64,000 nt of DNA from positions 1 to 64,000 of the IMG/VR virus record IMGVR_UViG_3300033144_006256; one strand, written 5' to 3'. This document shows positions 57,443 through 64,000 of this stretch, piece after piece. The DNA comes from a virus. Each line of letters opens with the position of its first letter. Positions within the stretch are counted from its first letter, which is position 1. Position numbers and translations under genes: made by a program. Below the pieces are notes generated by a model. It saw nothing but the letters and a program-made list of their open reading frames with translations. It had not been told where the DNA came from and did not search any database.

Positions 57443-59233
57443 GTGGACGAAATAAAAGCGTTAATAACAATATTAGAAAGTGCATTAAAAAGTGAAAACA
57501 AAGAAGCGATAAAAGAAAGTATTGATAAAGTTATTGCTAAACTTAAAGGAACAACTGATAAAACAAAAGAAAATGGGTTAAAAGATAGTGTAATCCCATA
57601 TAAACAAACTCCCTTAGCAGAAGAAAAAGAAAAATGGGATGCTGGTGCAGAAGTTAAAAAGGCAACAGGCGATGCAGAAAAACTTTATACAATGCACGCT
57701 TATGTTGATAGAAGCGATGATAATTTTGATGATACAGAAAGTAAATGGTATAAATTGCCGCATCACAAAGGCGATGGCGACCAGCAGTTAGTTTGGAAAG
57801 GATTATCAGCAGCAGTAGCGGCAATGCGTGGTGCTCGTGGTGGCGTTGATGTCCCAAAAGAAGAACGAACAGGTATAATGGCACATTTAAGAAAACACTA
57901 TGCAGAATTTGATAAACCATTCCCAGAAGAAGATAGTGACATTCCTATTTTGGGGTTATCTGAAGATAAAAAAACTATTTATAGGATCGATACAGATAGT
58001 AAATCAACTGTTGACGGGAATCTTGTAAGGGCTCAAGTATTAAAAATTAAAAAGTTAATACATAGGGATGCAAAAGGCGGAGTATTAAATGTTACTAAAG
58101 AAAGCATTAAAAAAATAATCAAGAATTTTAAAGATGGCATTATAGATAATGTTTATGTCCCGCTTGGGCATACAAATGATGTTAAAAAAAATACTGGGAA
58201 AGTTGTTGATTTAATACCAACAGAAGATGGGATGGATGCAATTATAGATGTGCGTGATAAAGGAATAATAAAAAAGTTGAAAGATAAATTGATTGAAAAA
58301 GTTTCTGCTTCAATAGATGAAAATTATCTTAATAAAGAAACAGGCAAATTTGTTGGTCCCGTATTAAGGCATATAGCATTAGTATCAGAACCGTATATAA
58401 AAGGGATGAATAAAGATGGTCTTGTTTTTTTAGAAGAAGATGAAGAAAAAAATGTTGTAGTATTAGTAGAAGAAACAACAATAGAAGAAGATTTAACAAC
58501 AATTAAAGATACAATTAACTTTGCGATTGAAAGGATTGCGAAGAAACTAGTAAAGGATAAAAAAATGTATACAAATGAAACTAAAAATACATCTGATGAG
58601 GTTAAGAAAGAAGATGAAGTTATAGAAGAAAAATCAGATGAAATTAAAGATGAAAAAACTACAGAGGATGAAAAATCTGATGAAACTCCCAAGGAAAAAA
58701 CTAAGGAAGATGAAAAATCTGATAAAAAATCAGATGAAAAATCTACCGAAGATGAAACTAAGGAAGAAAAATCAGAGGATACTTCAACGGATAGCGAATC
58801 GAAAGATGAAACTACTGAAGAAGAATCAGAGTCTGTAGACAACAGCGAGAAAGATGAAGAAATCAACCTCGCAGAAGCTGAAAAAGAATATAATGAATTC
58901 TTAATAGCTGGTAAAGTACTGCCAGTTCAAAAAGATGCCGTTATAGCATTGTTAGCTTCTAAAGGAACGATTAACTTATCAGAAAGTGAAAAATCAGTTT
59001 CTGAACTAGTTAGAAGTTTACTAGAAAAGCAAAAATCTTTGGATTTTGAAGAAAAAGGTGCTGAAAATACTGATAAAGTAGAAACGAAGAGTGAAGATGC
59101 AGAAGCGATAAAAGATGAAAAAATCGGTTTTTTAAAGCAAAAAATGGGTTATTCAGAGGAAGAAGCCCAAGTTGCCTTTGAAGAATATTCAAAGATAAAT
59201 GAGGCAAAAGGCGGGATGGAAACAACAGGATAA
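57443..59233 (+). CDS. Mu I-like protease / scaffold fusion protein
   Basis: 596 aa, GTG start with RBS AGAAAGG from element 3. Residues 70-165: AAVAAMRGARGGVDVPKEER and HLRKHYAEFDK, a domain common in prohead protease proteins. Residues 170-330: Mu gpI-like protease region (VYVPLGHTNDVKKNTGKVVD, VSASIDENYLNKETGKFVGP, IALVSEPYI). Residues 370-475: extremely acidic DEKS-rich stretch, then a helical tail; this is typical scaffold composition. Two protease-like genes in a row are uncommon. Confidence 0.75.
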   Translation: MDEIKALITILESALKSENKEAIKESIDKVIAKLKGTTDKTKENGLKDSVIPYKQTPLAEEKEKWDAGAEVKKATGDAEKLYTMHAYVDRSDDNFDDTESKWYKLPHHKGDGDQQLVWKGLSAAVAAMRGARGGVDVPKEERTGIMAHLRKHYAEFDKPFPEEDSDIPILGLSEDKKTIYRIDTDSKSTVDGNLVRAQVLKIKKLIHRDAKGGVLNVTKESIKKIIKNFKDGIIDNVYVPLGHTNDVKKNTGKVVDLIPTEDGMDAIIDVRDKGIIKKLKDKLIEKVSASIDENYLNKETGKFVGPVLRHIALVSEPYIKGMNKDGLVFLEEDEEKNVVVLVEETTIEEDLTTIKDTINFAIERIAKKLVKDKKMYTNETKNTSDEVKKEDEVIEEKSDEIKDEKTTEDEKSDETPKEKTKEDEKSDKKSDEKSTEDETKEEKSEDTSTDSESKDETTEEESESVDNSEKDEEINLAEAEKEYNEFLIAGKVLPVQKDAVIALLASKGTINLSESEKSVSELVRSLLEKQKSLDFEEKGAENTDKVETKSEDAEAIKDEKIGFLKQKMGYSEEEAQVAFEEYSKINEAKGGMETTG

Positions 59234-59306
59234 AGCGAATTTAGTTCGTTCCAATTACTATACTGTTTGGTCGGCAGAATAGATTTAACAATACGAGACA
59301 AAAACT

Positions 59307-59717
59307 ATGACTGTATTAAGTGCTGATAATAACGCAAAAAGAAAAGATGGACAGTTCATTGAACATAAATTAGTAGCTTCTGATATTGTATATAAAGATT
59401 CGTTAGTATGTAATAATACAAGCGGGTATTTACTTCCAGGCAGTGATACTGCGGATTTGCGATTTGCAGGTGTTGCATTAGAGCAAGCTGATAACAGTTC
59501 AGGTTCTGCTGGTGCTAAATCAGTAAGAGTACAAAAAACAGGTTCATTTGTATTTGCAAAAGCTACTGCCGTTCAAGGTGATATTGGAGCTGCTGCATAT
59601 ATTCTTGATGATCAAACTGTTGGAACTACTTCTACTAATGGAATTCAATGTGGTTATATTTCCGAACTTATAAGTTCTTCAAAAGTACGTGTTCGTATTG
59701 ATGTTTCAGTGAGGTAA
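59307..59717 (+). CDS. Capsid decoration/cement protein (DUF2190-like)
   Basis: 136 aa. RKDGQFIEHKLVASDIVYKD, AGVALEQADNSSGSAGAKSV and VRVQKTGSFVFAKA fit the small beta-barrel DUF2190 family placed before capsid genes (head decoration). The 73-nt leader after the scaffold gene holds nothing else recognisable. Confidence 0.65.
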   Translation: MTVLSADNNAKRKDGQFIEHKLVASDIVYKDSLVCNNTSGYLLPGSDTADLRFAGVALEQADNSSGSAGAKSVRVQKTGSFVFAKATAVQGDIGAAAYILDDQTVGTTSTNGIQCGYISELISSSKVRVRIDVSVR

Positions 59718-59721
59718 TCAA

Positions 59722-60663
59722 ATGATTGTTTCAAGTGATTTAATGAAACTTCTTTTAGCTGGGATGAAAACCACTTTTATGAAGAGGTTAAAAGAAACTC
59801 CAGTTATACACCCTGCAATTACTACTATAACTAACTCAACTAAAGATAAAGAAACTTATCCTTGGTTAGGGGAAGACCCAGCAGTAACAGAGTGGTTAGA
59901 TGAACGACAAGAGCAAGCAATAGCAGAACATAATTTTGAAATAACTAATAGAAGTTGGTCAAATATGATTTCTGTTGATAGAGATACGATAGAGGACGAC
60001 GCTTATTCTCAGATTAAGCTACGAGCATCTGGACTAGGCAAATCTTTTGCTCAGTTCTATGATGAATCTGTATTTACTCTATTAGCTCAAGGCAATTTAA
60101 CAACTGGGACATCTGGCGAATTCAAGGGGAAAAATATTACTTGTTGGGATGGCGGAGCATTTTTTGCTTCAACTCATACAATCCAACATACTGGTGTAGA
60201 TCAATCTAATGTTGGTTCAACTGCATTATCTTATGCTTCTTTAGCAGCTGCACGAGTATCTATGATGAAGATTAAGAATGATCACGGTAAGCCAATAACA
60301 GTAATGCCTAATTTATTGGTAGTCCCACCAGATCTTTATGACACAGCTCTAAAGATAACAGGCTCTGCAATAGATCCTTCAGAAGGAACAACTACATCTT
60401 TCACAGCGAAGAATACTCTAAGTGGTATAAAAGTAATACAATCTCCATATCTAACTGATGCTAATAACTGGTTCTTGTTTGACACAGTTAACTCTATAAC
60501 AAACCCAATTATAATTCAGATTAGACGAAAAGTTCAATTCAATTCATTAACAGATGGAACAGAATCAGCTTTCTTACGAAAGAAATTGTATTTTGGTTCA
60601 GATGCGAGAATTGGATTCGGATTTGCAGATTGGCGATATGCTTACGGAGCATTTGTGACCTAA
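59722..60663 (+). CDS. Major capsid protein (Mu gpT-like)
   Basis: 313 aa, RBS GAGG. LAGMKTTFMKRLKETPV, YPWLGEDPAVTEWLDERQEQ, NRSWSNMISVDRDTIEDDAY, GKPITVMPNLLVVPPDLYDT and DARIGFGFADWRYAYGAFVT match the Mu major head subunit gpT family (HK97 fold). Codons are somewhat richer in G/C than in neighbours, as expected for the most expressed gene. Confidence 0.9.
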   Translation: MIVSSDLMKLLLAGMKTTFMKRLKETPVIHPAITTITNSTKDKETYPWLGEDPAVTEWLDERQEQAIAEHNFEITNRSWSNMISVDRDTIEDDAYSQIKLRASGLGKSFAQFYDESVFTLLAQGNLTTGTSGEFKGKNITCWDGGAFFASTHTIQHTGVDQSNVGSTALSYASLAAARVSMMKIKNDHGKPITVMPNLLVVPPDLYDTALKITGSAIDPSEGTTTSFTAKNTLSGIKVIQSPYLTDANNWFLFDTVNSITNPIIIQIRRKVQFNSLTDGTESAFLRKKLYFGSDARIGFGFADWRYAYGAFVT

Positions 60664-60703
60664 ACTATAAATTAGTTTATTAACTTAGCTCTTTCGTGCT
60701 TTT

Positions 60704-60819
60704 CGCTCCCAATTTTGTTGCGTGCGATAATTATATGATTATTGTTGACTGCGATTATAGTTATTCTTAATAGTTTAACTTTTGAGCGGTGTCGCTTTGA
60801 AATAAACAAATTGGGAGCG
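60704..60819 (+). ncRNA. Structured RNA closed by a 15-bp stem after the capsid gene
   Basis: 60704-60719 (CGCTCCCAATTTTGTT) pairs with 60805-60819 (AACAAATTGGGAGCG) with one bulged base. Inside are CGATAAT/ATTATTG, AGTTA/TAACT and GCG-GTGT-CGC hairpins. A tRNA-like sequence starts 11 nt downstream, so both may be one transcript. No ORF. Confidence 0.5.
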
Positions 60820-60830
60820 GAGGTACTAGA

Positions 60831-60902
60831 AGCAGGGTAGAATAGCGGTAGCTCATTGGGCTTATATCCAAAAGGTCGTCGGTTCGAACCAGACCCCCGC
60901 CA
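60831..60902 (+). tRNA. Degenerate initiator-like tRNA with UAU anticodon
   Basis: The body follows initiator tRNA-fMet closely (GGTAGCTC, GGG before the loop, AGGTC-GTCGG-TTCGAAC). Acceptor GCAGGG/CCCCGC has one mismatch and position 1-72 is A-C, unpaired as in initiators. The anticodon loop is CTTATAT, so the anticodon is UAU instead of CAU. The anticodon stem and D stem each have one mismatch and CCA is not encoded (ACAA). Function is doubtful. Confidence 0.5.
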
Positions 60903-60962
60903 CAATTATAATATGATAGAATCATAGAAACACGTTATAGGCGTGAAATTAAGGAAAAATAA

Positions 60963-61268
60963 ATGTCAGATTATAAACCATCAATAGCACAACTTTTAAA
61001 TGATATGTTTGTGCTTGATTATAGCAATATTTCAGCAAGTACAGTGGTAAAATCAGCAACAGGAACATTTGCAGGTATTTTTGTATCTGCTGCTTCTGCA
61101 ACACCAACAATAACAGTTTATGATAATACTGCTGGTTCAGGGACAAAAATATTAGATACATTTACACCTGTTGCAGGGACATTTTATGATATACCTCCTT
61201 GTATTTTTGGAACAGGATTGTATATAACAATTAGTGGGACAGTGTCTTGCACAGTGTTCTATAAATAA
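60963..61268 (+). CDS. Small beta-rich head protein
   Basis: 101 aa. STVVKSATGTFAGIFVSAAS, ATPTITVYDNTAGSGTKILD, then TFTPVAGTFYDIPPCIFGTG LYITISG: a pattern of small virion decoration proteins near capsid genes in many phages. Function inferred. Confidence 0.55.
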   Translation: MSDYKPSIAQLLNDMFVLDYSNISASTVVKSATGTFAGIFVSAASATPTITVYDNTAGSGTKILDTFTPVAGTFYDIPPCIFGTGLYITISGTVSCTVFYK

Positions 61269-61282
61269 AGAAAGGTAAATTT

Positions 61283-61507
61283 ATGAGTAAGAGATTAAGT
61301 TTAGATAAAAAAGAATGTTCTAAAATATTAAAAGTTGCAGTTTATTCAGGAATATCTGCTCTTTTAGCTGTTTTAATAACATACTTTAAGAGCATTGACA
61401 TCTCATCACAGATGGCGTATTATTTAGTTATCGGAATACCAGTCGTTAATACAGCACTTGTAGCATTGAAACAATTTATAGATGAGAATATAACAAAAAA
61501 AAAGTAA
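61283..61507 (+). CDS. Holin-like membrane protein
   Basis: 74 aa with two hydrophobic helices (ILKVAVYSGISALLAVLITY and MAYYLVIGIPVVNTALVALK), a charged N-terminus and basic end. Size and topology fit a class II holin, but it lies far from the amidase gene. RBS AGAAAGG. Confidence 0.5.
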   Translation: MSKRLSLDKKECSKILKVAVYSGISALLAVLITYFKSIDISSQMAYYLVIGIPVVNTALVALKQFIDENITKKK

Positions 61508-61536
61508 CAAGTTAATAAACTTGAATATAAAAATAA

Positions 61537-62217
61537 ATGAATGAGCAGATCACAATTTTATTTACTACATTTAACAGGTTAGAATATACAAAACAAAGTT
61601 TGCCTGTTTTAGTAAAAAATACAGAATACGAAAATATACGGCTCATTATTATTGATAACAATTCAACAGATGGAACTCAAGAATGGCTAGAAAAAAACAA
61701 GCCAGATAATTCTTGGGTTTTTTATAATAAAAAAAATAATGGCGTTATAGGTGCTATGAACCAATGTTTGCCCCTGTGTGGCGGGCTAATGGCAAAAGTG
61801 GATAATGATACACTTGTCCCTAAAAAATGGCTTACAACGCTATATACAAAGTTGCAAGAGCATTCATTGTTCGCTATCGGAGCGAAGCATAAGATAATGA
61901 ATTCTAATTATAAAACTTGGGATGATTGGATGGAAAATTTGAAAAAATTAGATAATGATTTATATTTAACAAATTATGTTGGCGGTTCAGGTGTATTATT
62001 CAGAACAGAAGGGATAAAAAATATACCAGCTCGTGGAAGATTTTTTGGCTGGGGTGATATTCAAGAACAAATGGTTAGAAGCGATAAAAAAATAGCTTTT
62101 CATAATGGGGTGTATGTTGATTTATTAGATATGGATGCAGACAACAAGTATAATACCGATTTCATTGATTATCGTTTAGAAGTAGGAAGGGTTAAAAATG
62201 TTAAACAATTGTTATAG
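61537..62217 (+). CDS. Family 2-type glycosyltransferase
   Basis: 226 aa. GT-A fold: ITILFTTFNRLEYTKQSLPV, LIIIDNNSTDGTQEWLE, then the DxD-like MAKVDNDTLVP and GGSGVLFRTEGI. It transfers a sugar from a nucleotide donor. Together with the two genes after it this is a phage glycosylation cassette; the Ser/Thr-rich fibres would be plausible targets (inference). Confidence 0.8.
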   Translation: MNEQITILFTTFNRLEYTKQSLPVLVKNTEYENIRLIIIDNNSTDGTQEWLEKNKPDNSWVFYNKKNNGVIGAMNQCLPLCGGLMAKVDNDTLVPKKWLTTLYTKLQEHSLFAIGAKHKIMNSNYKTWDDWMENLKKLDNDLYLTNYVGGSGVLFRTEGIKNIPARGRFFGWGDIQEQMVRSDKKIAFHNGVYVDLLDMDADNKYNTDFIDYRLEVGRVKNVKQLL

Positions 62218-63187
62218 GATACTTTATTGTGGTGTGTTTAATCCGAAACTTATTTATCAAGCATCCCCGATTTCTAATGATGATGTTATAGCCCGTGGAT
62301 TAGAAAAAAATAATTGCAGGGTAGTTAAATTTGATTTTAGGCAAGAAACAAAAGAATTTGGTGTTGAAAATATGCGACAGGCATTATATGAAAGAGCAAT
62401 TAGTTATCAACCAGATATTATATGGTTCGCTAAAACAGATGAAATCGGTATTGAAACTTTACTTAATATTAAAAGTGCTTTGCCTAATACTAAGATTGTT
62501 AATTGGGCAGATGATATTCGTCCAGAGCCAGTAAAAGAACTTATAGAGTTTAATAAACATACAGATTTACTTTTAGCTGATTTTGGCGGTGAATGGTTGA
62601 AAAAACATAAAGAACTTGGTGTGAATAGAATAGCAAATTTTTTTACATTAGTTGATACTGAAAATTATGTGCATATTGATATACCAGAAACAGAATGGCA
62701 AGAAGATATTATATTTACAGGTAAAGACGCTCCATTTTCAGAAGATATAAGAAAGGTAGTAAAAAGTTCATTAGAAGATTATGGGGCTAAGATATATGAT
62801 GAAAATAATTGGATTGGTTATCCAGAATATAAACAAGCTATAAATGGTGCTTATATAGGTATAGGTTGCAATTCGCTTAATCACGCAGAACTTTACACAT
62901 CAGATCGTCTTGCTCATTTTATGGGATGCGGAACATTTTATATGACATATAAAATTAAAGGATTAGAAAAGATTTTTAATAGCAATGAAATAATACAATT
63001 TGATAGTATAAAAGATATGTATGAAAAAATAGAATACTATTTAATAAATGATAAAGAGCGGAAAGAAATAGCTTATAACGGTTATAAGAAGATAAGAAAA
63101 TTACTTGATTACCGCAGAGTAGTAAATGATTGGTTAAATATATTATTTAATAATAAAAGTGAATATGATTGGGTAACAATATTATGA
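62198..63187 (+). CDS. Glycosyltransferase, CgeB-like (GT-B fold)
   Basis: 329 aa, overlapping the previous gene by 20 nt. ILYCGVFNPKLIYQASPISN, ALPNTKIVNWADDIRPEPVK, NRIANFFTLVDTENY, then YIGIGCNSLNHAELYTSDRL and FMGCGTFYMTYKIKGLEKIF fit CgeB/GT4-like glycosyltransferases with a C-terminal donor-binding half. Substrate unknown. Confidence 0.7.
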   Translation: MLNNCYRILYCGVFNPKLIYQASPISNDDVIARGLEKNNCRVVKFDFRQETKEFGVENMRQALYERAISYQPDIIWFAKTDEIGIETLLNIKSALPNTKIVNWADDIRPEPVKELIEFNKHTDLLLADFGGEWLKKHKELGVNRIANFFTLVDTENYVHIDIPETEWQEDIIFTGKDAPFSEDIRKVVKSSLEDYGAKIYDENNWIGYPEYKQAINGAYIGIGCNSLNHAELYTSDRLAHFMGCGTFYMTYKIKGLEKIFNSNEIIQFDSIKDMYEKIEYYLINDKERKEIAYNGYKKIRKLLDYRRVVNDWLNILFNNKSEYDWVTIL

Positions 63188-63342
63188 AATTCAAAAACCA
63201 TAAAGATAAATTAAAACTTGCCAGAAAAATGATAACAAGAAACGAAATTAAAAATCACACGCCATTATTCCAAAGTAAAGCGTGGAAATTAAAAAAAATA
63301 TCAATAAATAATCGTATTAAAAAGAAATGTTTGGAAAAGTAA
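63184..63342 (+). CDS. Small basic protein
   Basis: 52 aa, MKFKNHKDKLKLARKMITRN, then KAWKLKKISINNRIKKKC. It overlaps the genes on both sides by 4 and 16 nt. Not recognised. Confidence 0.45.
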   Translation: MKFKNHKDKLKLARKMITRNEIKNHTPLFQSKAWKLKKISINNRIKKKCLEK

Positions 63343-63884
63343 TGGAAGAAATTAAAAAAGATATTCATAACCAGCCAGATAGTGAATGGCATACAAAAGG
63401 GATAAAAGAAAGTTGCGAACATTTATTATTTGTAAGTAAAATATTCCCATTTAAAAGTGTGTTAGATTTAGGATGTGGGAGTGGCATTGCTTGCAAGATA
63501 TTAAAAGAAGCAGGGAAACAATGTATAGGGATTAGTCTATCAGATGAAGAAGCACACAAAGGGGTAGAGATATTAAAGCAAGATATACACAATTTAGATA
63601 TACCAGATAATAGTTATGATTTAATTTTTGCAAGGCATATTTTAGAACACAGCCCTATCCCATTACATATACTTTTTGAATGTAAAAGAATAGCAAAATT
63701 AAGTTATATAGTTATACCAGATTGTAATTGGATGAGCTTATCACACACTAACCATTATTCTGTTTTAACACCTGAAATGTGGGAAAAACTTTTTGAAAGG
63801 GTTGGATTAAAAATAATTGAAAAGATGCTTGGAAAATGGCACGCACACCCAAAAGGTGTAGAATATAGGTATTTATTAAAATGA
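63327..63884 (+). CDS. Class I SAM-dependent methyltransferase (Methyltransf_11-like)
   Basis: 185 aa. SVLDLGCGSGIACKILKEAG is motif I; LDIPDNSYDLIFARHILEHS is the post-I/motif II region; SYIVIPDCNWMSLSHTNHYS, VLTPEMWEKLFERVGL follow. The family acts on small molecules or sugars; among glycosyltransferases it may methylate a surface glycan. Confidence 0.75.
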   Translation: MFGKVMEEIKKDIHNQPDSEWHTKGIKESCEHLLFVSKIFPFKSVLDLGCGSGIACKILKEAGKQCIGISLSDEEAHKGVEILKQDIHNLDIPDNSYDLIFARHILEHSPIPLHILFECKRIAKLSYIVIPDCNWMSLSHTNHYSVLTPEMWEKLFERVGLKIIEKMLGKWHAHPKGVEYRYLLK

Positions 63885-64000
63885 AAATAGGTTTTATCAC
63901 AATTTGGGCTCATCGCGGGCAAGCGTATGTTACAAAAGCAATCAAAGAAGCGTTAGATAAAGAACACGAAACATTTATATTCGCAAGAAGAGGATTTGTT
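63881..64000 (+). CDS. Start of another glycosyltransferase-like gene (cut by window end)
   Basis: MKIGFITIWAHRGQAYVTKA, IKEALDKEHETFIFARRGFV: the typical opening of a GT-B glycosyltransferase. It overlaps the methyltransferase stop (ATGA). Confidence 0.55.
   Translation, partial: MKIGFITIWAHRGQAYVTKAIKEALDKEHETFIFARRGFV

Noticed and set aside
60672-60905. Minus-strand ORF over the tRNA-like region
   Set aside because: It is the reverse complement of the tRNA-like sequence and has no ribosome site.
1-64000. Alternative genetic code with TGA as an amino acid
   Set aside because: TGA ends several clear genes in tight overlaps (17870-17872, 24428-24430, 40283-40285, 63882-63884) and is not needed inside any conserved domain.

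Overview
This window is a continuous stretch of a low-GC, tailed double-stranded DNA phage or prophage. It carries a large terminase, a portal, a Mu gpT-like major capsid protein, a siphovirus-type tail (tube, G/GT chaperone with a -1 frameshift, tape measure, Dit, hub) and peptidoglycan hydrolases, so the host is a walled bacterium. TGA, TAA and TAG all serve as stops, so the standard bacterial code applies. The host cannot be named from the sequence. No integrase was recognised, and both window ends cut through genes.

Layout. 1-10.8 kb: three very large receptor-binding or fibre-like genes made of Ser/Thr-only linkers and five-bladed propeller blocks; the last starts with a trypsin-like protease. 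10.8-22.0 kb: head completion, tail tube, chaperones, tape measure, distal tail, hub, interrupted by two TnpB elements. 22.2-23.8 kb: a structured RNA, an amidase and an M23 peptidase. 23.8-25.4 kb: a minus-strand block ending in a DNA methyltransferase. 25.5-26.3 kb: a non-coding module with a small RNA. 26.3-49.1 kb: early/accessory region with many tiny genes, a Rad52-like annealing protein with a PD-(D/E)XK nuclease, a replication initiator-like wHTH protein, NinG-like HNH, several DNA methyltransferases, homing-endonuclease-type genes and many structured leaders. 49.1-49.9 kb: a second non-coding module, inverted relative to the first. 49.9-61.5 kb: terminase, portal, minor head, proteases, scaffold, capsid, holin candidate. 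61.5-64 kb: glycosyltransferases and a methyltransferase.

The most unusual signal is a family of three elements (14.1 kb with tnpB, 17.9 kb with tnpB, 57.3 kb guide-RNA-like only). Each sits exactly 12 nt after the start codon of a structural gene. At its right end each provides a ribosome-binding site, a start codon and a second copy of the first 9 coding bases, so the interrupted gene is re-created intact. A second strong signal is RNA-level: a paralogous pair of promoter-driven, three-way-junction small RNAs with GAAA tetraloops in inverted non-coding modules, several nested hairpin or pseudoknot leaders, and two degenerate tRNA-like genes.

Strong sigma70-like promoters (TTGACA, 16-17 nt, TATAAT) recur throughout, some with a palindromic operator-like site on the start point. 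Several genes carry single-base disruptions, mostly in homopolymers, which may be sequencing errors or real decay.
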